This document shows, in pieces, positions 10,504 through 21,110 of a stretch of 64,000 nt of DNA. The notes under the pieces were generated by a model. That model saw only the letters and a list, made by a program, of their open reading frames with translations, was not told the DNA's origin and ran no database searches. Location of the stretch: positions 243,380,166-243,444,165 of the forward strand of contig CM077666.1 in the NCBI GenBank assembly GCA_039707655.1, in the 5' to 3' direction. The stretch is from Elymus sibiricus (Eukaryota; Streptophyta; Magnoliopsida; Poales; Poaceae). Positions within the stretch are counted from its first letter, which is position 1. The number at the start of each line of letters is the position of its first letter. A program made the translations under genes and the position numbers.

Positions 10504-12994
10504 TGTAACATCCCAAAATTCTAAATTTTGGAATGTTATATTAAATAAATAAATAGGATTGATTGTTTGATTGAGTGACTGAAAGTGAGTGAAATTTGAA
10601 ACTTTTTGAAAGTTTAATGAGAGGGAATGAAATGACTTTCCCAAACTTTCACCTTGCATTTTGATCCCCAGAGATTCAAATCCATTTCATCACAAAACCC
10701 TAGAGTGAAGATGATATGACTTCTTCCATTAAAAGAAATGAAAAGGGATTTGAAAATGATTTGAATTCCATTTGAAATATTTTCAAACCAGAAACTTTAT
10801 GCCACTCAAGGATTTTCATGAGGGAAGATAATGTGACTTCTTCATAATTTGAAATAGAGTGGGAAGTAAGGAAATCACTTTCAAAATGGCATTAGAGCCA
10901 CTTTTGGAAATACTCCATATTGGTTCCGAAATCTTTTCCAATTATAATTCAAAATATTTAAAGAGAAGGTAATATGACTCCTTCGATTATTGAAAATAAA
11001 CACGGGAAATGAATATTTGAACCAATTCAAAATGGTTTGAAAAATATTTGAATCCAATTGGAATAGCCATTTTGGATTTAACTGAATTTTGCTTTATTTG
11101 GTTTTTATTCAAATTATTCTTCTCCAAAAATAAAATATATGGAAAATAGGGTAAAATGATTCCCTTCAACAGAAAAATGGAAAAAATAAAATTGAAAATA
11201 TTTTGGTATTTTAAAATAATTTTTATTGCATTTTAAATGCAACAGTAGTCACTTTTATTTGTAGTTAAAATAAATTTATTAATTTCGTTTCTTAAGTTTT
11301 GTGGTAAAACTTGCATAGGTCATAAATAGAGTTTTATAAAAGCTTTTTAATTGTTTCTTTTTGCTACTAAAAGTTTATGAAAAATACTTTCTGTTGTTTT
11401 ATTAGAATTTTATTTTCTTTGCTGTAGAAAAGTTATTTAGAATAATTTAGTGTTGTTATGAGAGTATTGATTGATATTGTGTGAGTTGGTTTCTCCCTTG
11501 TTTTCTTTGGAATTTTATTTGGTTTTCTTTGACTTCATTATTGTTTTGTTTATTGCTTTTTGATTGTTATTTTGATTGTTAGTATTGCCTTCTAGATGTG
11601 ATTGCTTATGTGAATACTATGTTTGATTATATAGATTTTCTCGGAGTGACGAATAGTTTTATCAAGTTTTTCGAGAGTGTTAATATCTTCATCAACTTAC
11701 CAGGCAAGTTCACTTTGACCATATTTTCTTACCTATGTTTTTATTGCATTTAGTGTCACCATTTCACCATTTCCTCCAGTAGTAAATTGAAATTTTGTAG
11801 TTGAGTAGAAGCATGAGGTAGGAACCCACACCCCTGTACCACGCTATAGTAGACGGGGTTGGTATGAGTGCTCGGGAGTGGTGTGAGAATGGAGGACTGT
11901 ACGTCAATGATGACAACTTCATGATGGCAATTTCAAGACCGGTATCCTTCAAGGCCTGCATCTACAAGACCTATTTCGAGACTCGAGACAAGATTTCAAT
12001 ACACACTACTGGGTGAAGGATGGATTTGATGGGCACCCTGGAGCAACCAGTGGATGGCCGGGATGCATGGAGAAGCGCCATGACATCTTGCGGAAAGCTT
12101 CACCCAGACTCAAAGAGACGGAAGAATACTTCATGCCCGGAAGCTTACCTGTGCAACCGCAAGTCATTATGGGCTCTTGCTTTGTTGACCTTAGTTGTGA
12201 ATCTGGCTGGGACGGTGCTAGCAGATGTAGAACTATGGTAGGATTGGATGAGCACCGGACAGTGGTCAGAGGAACTCTTCGGAAGACCATGTTACAGTCG
12301 TCTTGTTCTCAAATACCCTGAAGTGCGAGAACGTAAAAAGAGGGATCGAATCTTGTGGGTAAAGTGCACAACACTCTGCAGAGTTAAAACCTAATCGATT
12401 AGCCGTGTCCCCGGTTACGGACAACTTGAGCCTCTGGACTTGGATCTATCTCTGAACTCTCAACACCGGACTGATAACTAATTGTGGGCAACTTATGATA
12501 CTTGTGGGCTATGAGACATCGGTTGGTGGAACCATGTCATAGTAGATAACTCCGTAGTGAAAACTCCTGATTATTCCTTTGTTACAGAGAAAATAAAAGC
12601 AACTTTTACGCAAACAAAACTCAGACACAGAGCCACAAAGCCATATTGCATATAGAATAATTTTATCATCTGTTTCTCTTATTTGTGATCTTGCCGGTAC
12701 ATTCAATGTACTGACCTACACGGCTGCAACGTATCATGTTGCAGGATTTCTACGATGAGTAAGAGATTACGTTATAGGGTTACGGTCTACACTCAACTTG
12801 CCGATGGCGTTGATGGGACTCCACACCCGTTTGATTGTTTCCGCTGAGACTTATGAGGTATATATCAGTTTTACGTTATTTATACATGTGATTGCACTTT
12901 GATATATACATTGATGTACTGTGTGTGCCAGCATACTGATCCAGGGATGGCACAGATACACAGAGGCTTGACCGTTTGAGGTCGGGTCGCTACA
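10504..12994 (+). repeat. E2 3' LTR
   Basis: This 2,491-bp direct copy of 4,348-6,875 ends CGCTACA and is followed immediately by the AATAC duplication. Confidence 0.93.
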
Positions 12995-12999
12995 AATAC

Positions 13000-14169
13000 C
13001 CTTTTCTTTCATAGATTTCTTAGCTTCTTGCATATCTTCTGGACTGAGGAGTAGAATACCTCTCTTCTTCGGAGTTGGTTCTGGTGCTGGTTCAGGAAGT
13101 GTCCAATCATCGACATTCTTTAACATAGTATTCAATAGTTCTTCAGCCTGTCCAATAGTTCATTTCCTGAAAAGACAACCAACACAACTATCTAGGTAGT
13201 CCCTAGAAGCATCGGTAAGTCCATTATAAAAATATCAAGTATTTCATTTTTCTTAAGAGGATGATCTGGCAAAGCATTAAGTAATCGGAGAAGCCTCCCC
13301 AAGTTTCAGGGAGATTCTCTTCTTCAGATTGCACAAAGTAAAATATTTCCTGTAAGGCAGCTTGTTTCTTATGAGCAGAAAAATATTTTTCATATCATAT
13401 CCTGGGGACTACGCACACAACCAAGAGCAAGAGTATTAAACCATTTCTTAGCATCACCCTTTAATGAGAAAGGAAACAACTTAAGAATATAAAAGTAGCG
13501 AATTTTTTCCTCATGAGCAAATAGGGTGGCTATATCATTCAATTTGGTAAGGTGTGCCACAATAGTTTCAGTTTCATAACCACGAAAAGGATCGGATTCT
13601 ACCAAAGTAATTAACTCAGGATCGACAGAGAACTCATAATCCTTATCGGTAACAAAGATAGGAGAAGTAGCAAACTTAGGATCATATTTTATTCTCTCTA
13701 TCATAGCTTTTTCTTTCAGCTTACTCAGTAATCTCTTAACATCATCTCTATCATTACAAGCAAGAAATTCTCTAGCTATCTCCCCATCCATAACATAACC
13801 ATCAGGTATCTTAGGCATTTCAATTCTAGTAGGAGAGCTAGGCATAATAGGTGACTCATAATTTTCAGCAGTTTCAGCACTCTCAATTTCTTTAGCTTTA
13901 GCAATTTGTTCATCAAGAAATTCACCTAGTGGCACAGTATTATCAAGCAGAGTACTAGCATCATCACGAGTTTCATTTATAGCAGAAGTGGTATCATCAA
14001 TTACTTGTGACATATCAAAATGAATAGCAGGTGGTGGTGTCGCAAGCCTACTTAAAACAGAAGGTGAATCAAGTGCGGAGCTAGATGGCAGTTCCTTACC
14101 TCCCCTTGTCTTAGAGGGTACGATCTTAGTCTTAGCGTCTTTCAGATTCTTCATAGTGTAAAATCCCAA
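13000..14169 (-). pseudogene. E1 gag, N-terminal and capsid part
   Basis: The longest intact frame (14,169-13,390, 259 codons) starts MGFYTMKNLKDAKTKIVP and ends in a Retrotrans_gag-like core: ETIVAHLTKLNDIATLFAHE followed by FPFSLKGDAKKWFNTL. From 13,389 down to the E2 junction the homology continues in shifting frames with stops (for example the PEPAPEPTPKKRGILLLSPED stretch near 13,040-13,110). The start lies shortly after the LTR and primer-binding region, as expected for gag. The C-terminal continuation is found on the far side of E2 at 4,342. Confidence 0.75.
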
Positions 14170-14224
14170 GTGAACTCAATAAATAGGGCTATGCTCCCCG
14201 GCAATGGTGTCAGAAAAAAGGTCT

Positions 14225-15619
14225 TGATAACCCACAAGTATAGGGGATCGCGACAGTCTTCGAGGGTAGTATTTCACCCAAATTTGTTGATTTGACACAA
14301 GGGGAGCCAAAGAATATTTATGAACCTTAGCAGTTGAGTTGTCAATTCAATCGCACCTGGGATATAATACCTATGCAGCAAAGTGTTTAGTAGCACAGTA
14401 GTTTGATAGTTTTGATAGTTTCAGTAACAGTAGCAATAGTGACAGGAACAGTAACAGAAGCAGTTTGTGATGATTGTAACAGCAACAACAGTAGTAACTT
14501 AGCAAAGATTAATATGAGAATAGCGTAGGCATTGGATCAGCGATGGATATTTGTGTTGGATGGCATTCATCATGTAACAGTCACAATAGCTCCAATTCAT
14601 CAATGTAATGTAGGCATGTATTCCGTATATAGTCAGACGTGCTTATAATAAGAACTTGCATGACATCTTTTGTCCTACCCTCCCGTGGCAGCGGGGTCCA
14701 TAAGGAAACTAAGGGATATTAAGGCCTCCTTTTAACAGATAACCGGAACAAAGCATTAACACATGGTGAATACATGAACTCCTCGAATTACAGTCATCCC
14801 CGGAGAGTATCCCAACTATTGTCACTTCGGGGTCTACGGATCAGAACAATAACAAGTGCATATAACTAGCAGATAGGATCAAGAACTCAAATATATTCAT
14901 GAAAACATAGAGGGTTCAGATCTGAAATCATGGCACTAGGGCCCTAGTGACAAGCATTAAGCATAGAAAAGTCATAGCAACATCAATCTCAGAACATAGT
15001 GGATACTAGGGATCAAGCCCTAACAAATTGACTCAATTACATGACAAATCTCATCCAACTCCATCACCGTCCAGCAAGCCTACGAAGGAATTACTCACTC
15101 CCGGTGGTGAGCACCATGAAATTATTGATGAAGAACGGTTGATGATGACGACGGCGATGAATCCCCCTCTCCGGAGCACTGAATGGACTCCAGATCAGCC
15201 CTCCCGATGAAGAACAGGAGGTGGCGGCTGCTCCGTATCGCAAAACGTGATGAAACTTTCTCTCCGATTTTCTTCTCCGCGAGACGGTACTTATAGAGTT
15301 GGAGTTAGGGCAAACGGAGGCATGTGGGGCCCACAAGCTCACAGGGCGCGCCCTGGGGGGGCGCCCCCTGAGCTCGTGGCTCTCTGGTGCCCCCCTTCCC
15401 CTCCAGTAGTTCTCTTCGCCAATAATTTTTATATATTCTGGAAATAATTTCCGTAAATTTTTAGCCCAATCTGAAAACTTTTATTTCTGCACAAAATAAC
15501 ACTATGGTAGTTTTGCTGAAAACAGCGTCAATCTGGGTTAGTTTCATTCAAATCATGCAAATTAGATTTCAAAGCAAGAGCAAAAGTATTTGGAAAGTAG
15601 ATACGTTTGGGACGTATCA
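14225..15619 (-). repeat. E1 5' LTR
   Basis: On the minus strand the LTR starts TGATACGTCCCAAACGTATC at 15,619 and ends GGGTTATCA at 14,225 (1,395 bp). Just inside at about 14,199-14,214 is a primer-binding-like segment followed by the sequence leading to gag. No second copy is inside the window. Bases beyond 15,619 read AGAAG, the potential target duplication. ORFs on either strand within it are unremarkable. Confidence 0.85.
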
Positions 15620-15635
15620 AGAAGCACTGCAACTC

Positions 15636-16665
15636 CGTGTACCGGCGAAGCCGGATGCACTAGGTTATTACGACCACTGTTCAAAAAATCTTCCGATTCA
15701 GCGATTTATCGTCCGATTTATCGCTACTCCTGGGGTGACCGATAAGATTATGCCTTATCTTCACCATTTATCGTTTGGGCCGATTTATCGCTCTGACGAG
15801 CGATTTATCAAGAATCTACTGATAAATCGAGCCTATTCCTAGCACTATTTTTGCAAAACTATGTTTATTTGTGTTTTGTGGACCTTGTTAAGCAATATGT
15901 ACTATTGTCTTATTTTGTTTGTCATTATATGAGGATTCAAAGGCTAGGAATCAAGGTAACACTTCTGTCCAATATATTTTTGGTGTTGAATATAGCATAT
16001 TTTAGTGTTGAGAACTCGGGATTTGCAAAAAATGGCCGATTAATAGTCGACCGATAAAATCGATTAATCAGCCGATTTCCGATTAATCTTTAATCCTGGG
16101 CTGACCGAGACGCTAACGATAAACGATATCCTCAACATTGATTACGACCAATACTCTGTACGACCAACACACACTTCGACTTATGCCTCCCTTCAAGATT
16201 TTTATGAAAACTTAACGAGCCGAAGGCAAGCAGGAGCCGGAGGCGCCGTGTACCGACGAAGTCGGATGCACCAGGTTATTACGACCAACAAACACTTCGA
16301 CCTATGCCCCTTTAAGGTGTTTATGAAATCTTAACGAGTCAAAGGCTAGCAAGAGCTGCGCGCCGAAGGCACCGTGTACCGGCGAAGCCGGATGCACCAG
16401 GTTATTACGACCCACACGCTGTACGACACGCGCTGTACGACCAACACACACTTCAAGCTATGCCCCGATTTTTATGAAAAGTTAACGAGCCGAAGGTGAG
16501 CAGGAGCCACGTGTAGAAGGCGCCGTGTACCGACAAAGTCGGATGCACCAGGTTATTATGACTAACACGCTGTACGACCAGCACACACTTCGACCTATGA
16601 CCCTTCAATTTTTTTATGAAAACATAACGAGCCGAAAGCGAGCAGGAGCCACGCACCGGAGGCGA
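15636..16665. repeat. Tandem array of about 130-150-bp units, four copies
   Basis: Each unit contains CGTGTACCGRCGAAGYCGGA, TGCACCAGGTTATTACGAC, one or two copies of CACGCTGTACGACC-like sequence, ACACACTTCGACCTATG and TTAACGAGCCGAAGG...CAGGAGCC. Copies start near 15,636 (interrupted by the hAT-like insert), 16,246, 16,373 and 16,522. The units diverge by substitutions and small indels. No coding potential is evident; the array could be the terminal repeat region of a larger DNA transposon. Confidence 0.75.
15675..16140. mobile_element. Non-autonomous hAT-like element with 8-bp target duplication
   Basis: The 466-bp element starts CACTGTTCAAAAAATC; the reverse complement of its other end is CAATGTTGAGGATATC (11 of 16 positions agree). 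It is flanked by exact 8-bp duplications ATTACGAC at 15,667-15,674 and 16,141-16,148. Removing it restores the tandem-unit phrase GGTTATTACGACCAA, an independent check of the borders. Subterminal regions are packed with GATTTATCG and CGATTAATC motifs in both orientations, the arrangement expected of hAT transposase binding sites. There is no transposase ORF. Confidence 0.83.
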
Positions 16666-16679
16666 CGTAATATTATTAG

Positions 16680-17420
16680 AAACTTCATTTTTCTTAGTTT
16701 AAAGTTGACATTTGATAGTGTTGGAAGCCCCCACCCGTAATTATCCCATAAAACTTCATTTCCCAGAAATATAATGAGAAAAAAGGGAAAAACGAGGGAT
16801 ACAGGCAACCAACGTCCCGCGTACGCGTGTCTTTTTTCGCGTCATTTTTGTGCCTGTTATCGCGCAAAAAGGAAAAAAACGGAAAATTCAGGTAATACAA
16901 GGGTCGAACTGCAAAAGGTACAAAACCAGAAACCAAAAGGGAAACCCAAATGCTGGGCGGCGCGCGCGCGCGATCCAGCGCGCTGGAGCGGCCGCGCTCC
17001 AGCCGTCCATCAACACTGATGCGCGCCAGGTGGACAAGGGGGGGCCGACAGGGGGAAGGAAGCAGAAACGGTGGGTTTTGTCGCCTTCCGTATCGTTTTT
17101 TTTTTTGGATAACGCTGCAATTTCGGTCCTCGCCGTTCCCCTCTCCACTCCCCTTTCTGCGCGGCGTCAGGGGAGAAAAATCCTATGGTCGCCGGGGGAG
17201 CGTGGGCCGGCGAGAGCGCGGCGGTGGCGATTTTCGGGCGCAGGCGTGGAGCAGTGAAAGCGAGCACCACATCGGGAGGCGGGCATCAACAGTTGACGGA
17301 GAACGGCTCGCGGACGAGAGAAGAGGAGGAGAAAGAGGTGGGGCGGCTGTCGGCGGCGCGAGGCGGCGAACGGCGACGACGAGTTCTGTGACTTCTCCGA
17401 CTCGAGGGTAAGTTCCCAAC
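16680..17420 (+). other. GC-rich, CpG-dense segment with exon-like 3' end, no recognised protein
   Basis: An AT-rich stretch to about 16,930 gives way to very GC-rich sequence with (GC)n near 16,957-16,972 and a purine-rich end at 17,310-17,400 that finishes in GAGGGTAAGTT, a strong splice-donor match at about 17,407. Several overlapping frames are open here but none resembles a known protein; they look like a consequence of high GC. It could be the first exon and promoter of an unidentified or dead transcription unit. Confidence 0.25.
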
Positions 17421-17449
17421 GCCTCAGCCTCTCTAATTCTTCATCCCGC

Positions 17450-17478
<29 letters not shown>
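17450..17478 (+). repeat. Poly-G tract (29 G)
   Basis: An uninterrupted run of 29 G residues follows CCCGC. It could form G-quadruplexes. The exact length should be treated with caution because homopolymers are error-prone in sequencing. Confidence 0.9.
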
Positions 17479-17481
<3 letters not shown>

Positions 17482-18650
17482 CAGGGATTTTGGCCGACCG
17501 GTGGTCGTCATCTACGGCGATGGAAGGGACGAGATTGGAGGTAGTGGAAGGGCGCGCATTTTTTCAGAGGTTTTTTTTTCTGATGAGGCTGCCCGACCCT
17601 TTGCCAGCCTGATGGTGGAGTAGTGCCTGAACATCAAGCCCCTGCCCCTACGGAGATTTCAACTCGGTCTGCTTCCACCAAGCCACGGGTGTCTAGTTGC
17701 ACACTTTGATGGAGAGGGGGGAGGGTGGATTCTGGAGAGGAGGGAGGGGTGGATCGGTGCCTTGAGAGAAATTTCTCATCAGTCCGTGGAGGCAGTTTTT
17801 GCAGGCAACGAATAGGCAATTTTATTCTATCATTGAAGCCATTTGATTGAGTGGAAATTTTACATGCATCAGTTATTCAATATATTCATTTTGGTTGGCA
17901 ATGTTAACATGCAGTTAGGCAATTTTGCTGACCTATTCTAGAAGAATAAGACATGGGGCAGTAGGCCATGATTCAGCTTGTTCTTTCTCCAAATCAACTA
18001 TCTGAGCGGAGTCAGCATGACGTTGAAAGCAGACAATTCTGCATTCTACTGATGTTAGCAGAAAGCTTCTTTTCTTTCGACACAAAATTTAGCTCTATAC
18101 TAGATATTGAGAGTAACTGCAAACTAATGAAGATTAAGTTGGAATCACTATCATCGATGGTGGGTATACTGTAACAGCGATCAACACCAGCTAACAACGG
18201 GAGACGACCATGACCAGTTCGGCAGTGGATGTAGGCAACACAGAGAACAGTAAGTAGGCAATATTACTGCAATTTTAAGGGTTGTATATTTTTTGTCGGG
18301 GACAAATGACAGTGGACATAAATTATGGCAATAGAAGCGGATTTTTTTTTGGGCACTAGAAGAAGAGTGTGCTTTAGTAGGCAATGTTTTCTCAGACAAT
18401 ACAGTAGGCATTATAGCACACTGTAGGTATATATAAGCAGGGGGACAATATTGATATGCAATTGGGGGGGGGGGGGGGGGGGATACCCCGCATAACTGCA
18501 ATGTGTTTTTATGTGTTGCATCGCTAATTCACTTTATCCGGTGGGGGTTCTAAGCTCTCTTTTTTATTGGCAATTTTGCCCACCAAACACATAGAGTCGT
18601 CTACCACCACATTATATAGTCGATGCACCCACGCCCAACTCAACTAAATC
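17479..18650. other. Intergenic sequence with recurrent TAGGCAAT motif
   Basis: No gene is recognised. The phrase AGGCAAT or its close variants recurs at irregular spacing between about 17,800 and 18,420. The same flavour of sequence (TAGGCAG, CAGGCAATTTT, GTAAGCAACTAG) returns at 21,700-21,850 on the other side of the minisatellite, suggesting one original unit later filled by the repeat array. Confidence 0.3.
18464..18482 (+). repeat. Poly-G tract (19 G)
   Basis: Second long G homopolymer, 1 kb downstream of the first and on the same strand. Confidence 0.9.
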
Positions 18651-18652
18651 TA

Positions 18653-18878
18653 TCCCTCCATCTACTAATACAAGGCCACTTCATATTTCTATGTCTAATT
18701 TTGACCGTCAATTTTATCAATAAAATGTGAGTTATACGCCAAAAAAGCATGCCATTGGGTGCACATTTCCACACACAAAATTGATAATACATTTTTATGG
18801 CATATAACCCATATTTTGTTGACCAAAATTATAAGTCAAAGTTTGACATAAAAAACGAAGTGGCCCACCGCTCTAGTA
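18653..18878. mobile_element. MITE with inverted repeat ends
   Basis: The left part reads AAGGCCACTTCATATTTCTA; the reverse complement of the right part reads GGGCCACTTCGTTTTTTATG, followed on both sides by TATGTC and a TTTGAC phrase. Ends flank to TA at 18,651 and 18,879, compatible with a Stowaway/mariner-type TA duplication, although the outer 15 bp are diverged. The internal sequence is AT-rich and non-coding. Confidence 0.6.
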
Positions 18879-18888
18879 TAGTCTCCAC

Positions 18889-19170
18889 ACCCACGCACAA
18901 ACTCGACCAACCCAACGCACTAAGTCGCCTCACTTCTAATCCAGCATGGAGTCTCCCAAACCCCAATACATAGTCGCCCGCCACCTCCCACAAAATCGAC
19001 TAATCGGGGGCAAACGAAGTCGCCCACGAACATCGCGTGTAAGGAGTTGCCCACCGTTTTAGTATGTAGTCGCCGCATTCAAGCACAAACTCGAGCAACC
19101 CAACACACTAAGTCGCCCCCACTCCTAATCCATGACGGAGTCGCCCAAACCCTAACACATAGTCGCCCAA
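18889..19170. repeat. Degenerate 190-bp tandem duplication flanking the minisatellite
   Basis: A block with ACTCGACCAACCCAACGCAC, TAAGTCGCC and GGAGTCTCCCAAACCCC (about 18,900) recurs near 19,090 with substitutions. Repeated AGTCGCCC phrases link it to the 93-bp minisatellite that follows. Confidence 0.55.
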
Positions 19171-19171
19171 A

Positions 19172-21110
19172 CTCCAAATCACCCTAAGCTGACCAACCAA
19201 GTCGCCCATCCCAGGTGTCCAACCAACTCGCCCATCCCCGGGGCGCTCGGTCGCCTAACCCATCGTCCTTGTCGCCTGAAAGACCACACCCTTTCAAATC
19301 GCCTAAGCCGTCCAACCAACTCGCCCATCCCCGGGGTGCTAGGTCGCCTAACCCATCGTCCTTGTTGCCCGAAACACCACACCCTCCCAAATCGCCTAAG
19401 CCGACCAACCAAGTCGCCCATCCCCGGGGCGCTCGGTCGCCTAACCCATCGTCCTTGTCGCCTGAAAGACCACACCCTTTCAAATCGTCTAAGACGTCCA
19501 ACCAACTCGCCCATCCCCGAGGTGCTAGGTCGCCTAACCCATCGTCCTTGTTGCCCGAAACACCACACCCTTCTAAATCACCTAAGCCGTCCAACCAAGT
19601 CGCCCATCCCCGGCGTGCTAGGTCGCCTAAAACACCACACCCTTCCAAATCGCCTAAGCCGTCCAAGCAACTCGCCCATCCCCGGGGTGCTCGGTCGCCT
19701 AACCCATCGTCCTTGTCGCCTGAAACACCACACCCTTTCAAATCGCCTAAGCCGTCCAACCAACTCGCCCATCCCCGGGGAGCTAGGTCGCCTAACCCAT
19801 CGTCTTTTTGCCGGAAACACCACACCCTTCCAAATCGCCTAAGCCGACCAACCAAGTCGCCCATCCCCGGTGTGCTAGGTCGCCTAAAACATCACACCCT
19901 TCCAAATCACCCTAAGCTGACCAACCAAGTCGCCCATCCCAGGTGTCCAACCAACTCGCCCATCCCCGGGTGTCGGTGTAAAAACCGGCAGACCTCGGGG
20001 TAGGGGGTCCCGAGCTGTGGATCTTGGATCGGTGGTAACAGAGACGAGGGAGACGATGTTTACCCAGGTTCGGGCCCTCTTGATGGAGGTAAAACCCTAC
20101 GTCCTGCTTCTGTTTATATTGATGGAGATGTATCAAGTACAGAGTTGATCTACCTCGAGACCGTAATATGTGTCAAACTTCTAGGGCTAGGTGAGCGGTA
20201 TTGCGTTAATCTCCCCTACGGGCTAAACCCTATGGCTTATATACACGCCAGGGAGGGTATCTAGGGTTACAAGGTCGGTATCTAGGAGTAAGGCGGCTGG
20301 AAAGATCTTGGAGTGTACTACAAGTCTTCGGTAGAGACAGCCTCGATCACGTTTCTCGTGTGTGGCCTCCGGAGTCCATCTTGATCACGTATGGGGGCAC
20401 ATCGGCCCATCCGAGGGGACGGGCCGGCTAGGTTAGCACCCCCTAATCCAGGACACCGTCACCGGGGCTCTCGGTCGCCTAACCCATCGTCCTTGTCGCC
20501 TGAAAGACCACACCCTTTCAAATCGCCTAAGCCGTCCAACCAACTCGCCCATCCCCGGGGTGCTAGGTCGCCTAACCCATCGTCCTTGTTGCCCGAAACA
20601 CCACACCCTTCCAAATCGCCTAAGCCGACCAACCAAGTCGCCCATCCCCGGTGTGCTAGGTCGCCTAAAACACCACACCCTTCCAAATCGCCTAAGCCGT
20701 CCAACCAACTTGCCCATCCCCGGGGTGCTCGGTCGCCTAACCCATCGTCCTTGTCGCCTGAAACACCACACCCTTTCAAATCGCCTAAGCCGTCCAACCA
20801 ACTCGCTCATCACCGGGGTGCTAGGGTCGCCTAACCCATCGTCCTTGTTGCCCGAAATACCACACCCTTCCAAATCACCTAAGCCGACCAACCAAGTCGC
20901 CCATCCCCGGTGTGCTAGGTCGCCTAACCCATCGTCCTTGTCGCCTAAAACACCAGACCCTTTCAAATCGCCTAAGCCGTCCAACCAACTCGCCCATCCA
21001 CGGTGTGCTAGGTTGCCTAACCCATCGTTCTTGTCGCCTAAAACACCACACCCTTTCAAATCGACTAAGTCTGACCAACCAACTCGGCCATACCCGGTGT
21101 GCTAGGTCGC
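19172..21110. repeat. 93-bp minisatellite array, interrupted by a solo LTR
   Basis: The basic unit runs from one CTCGCCCATCCCCGG to the next, 93 bp apart (for example 19,225 to 19,318). Shorter units of about 66-72 bp lack the AACCCATCGTCCTTG portion. Two unit types alternate (GTCCAACCAACTCG and GACCAACCAAGTCG). A higher-order duplication is visible: the phrase CCAAATCACCCTAAGCTGAC followed by the same unit order occurs at about 19,172 and again at about 19,902. Because 93 is 31 codons, several frames stay open on both strands, giving long proline/serine-rich plus-strand and Gly/Leu/Arg-rich minus-strand ORFs that are artefacts of periodicity. Confidence 0.92.
19971..20461 (-). mobile_element. 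Solo LTR of a Gypsy-type element
   Basis: This 491-bp segment with TG...CA ends (TGTCGGTGTAAAAACC to GGACACCGTCA) is flanked by 5-bp duplications CCGGG at 19,966-19,970 and 20,462-20,466. It contains the TTTACCCAGGTTCGGGCC and AAAACCCTACGTCCTGCTT phrases, near-identical to ones in the F LTRs. The minus orientation is inferred from similarity to grass LTRs beginning near GTCCTGGATTAGGGGGT. No internal region is present, so it derives from LTR-LTR recombination. Confidence 0.87.

Larger units (their letters stand above)
4348..12994 (+). mobile_element. E2: complete non-autonomous LTR retrotransposon inserted in E1 gag
   Basis: Two direct LTRs (4,348-6,875 and 10,504-12,994) both begin TGTAACATCCC and end with CGCTGCA or CGCTACA. 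The insertion is flanked by perfect 5-bp duplications AATAC at 4,343-4,347 and 12,995-12,999. A primer-binding site complementary to initiator tRNA-Met follows the left LTR. The internal region is only 3.6 kb and contains a decayed gag plus a second degenerate ORF. No RT, RNase H or integrase motif was found in any frame. The LTRs are very similar by eye, with a few tens of differences and small indels, so the insertion is relatively young and postdates E1. Confidence 0.92.
1..15619 (-). mobile_element. E1: Athila-like non-autonomous Gypsy LTR retrotransposon, partial, with E2 nested inside
   Basis: Read on the minus strand the order is 5' LTR (15,619-14,225), primer-binding region, gag (14,169 down to about 13,000), a gap filled by nested E2, gag C-terminus and aspartic protease (4,342-2,780), a GC-rich LTR-like spacer, an ATHILA-ORF1-like ORF (2,011-1,022) and a 3' non-coding tail that leaves the window. 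No reverse transcriptase, RNase H or integrase is visible, so the element probably depended on an autonomous partner. The LTR terminus TGATACGTC is shared by abundant Triticeae Athila-type families such as Sabrina and WHAM; the exact family was not verified. An in-frame stop at 4,133-4,135 and frame breaks in gag show it is inactive. Confidence 0.8.

Noticed and set aside
4348..12994. E2 as an autonomous Gypsy or Copia element
   Set aside because: No protease, reverse transcriptase, RNase H or integrase motif was found in the 3.6-kb interior in any frame.
16850..17420. Overlapping ORFs in the CpG-rich block as a coding gene
   Set aside because: Up to five frames are open in the same place, compositions are Arg/Gly/Ser-rich, and none resembles a known protein.
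19184..20003. Long Pro/Ser-rich and Gly/Leu/Arg-rich ORFs on both strands in the 19-21 kb region
   Set aside because: They come from a 93-bp repeat (31 codons) that stays open in several frames; no conserved protein and no gene context.
19172..21110. Regular repeats resembling a CRISPR array
   Set aside because: Units are 66-93 bp, contiguous without unique spacers, and the genome is a plant nuclear genome.
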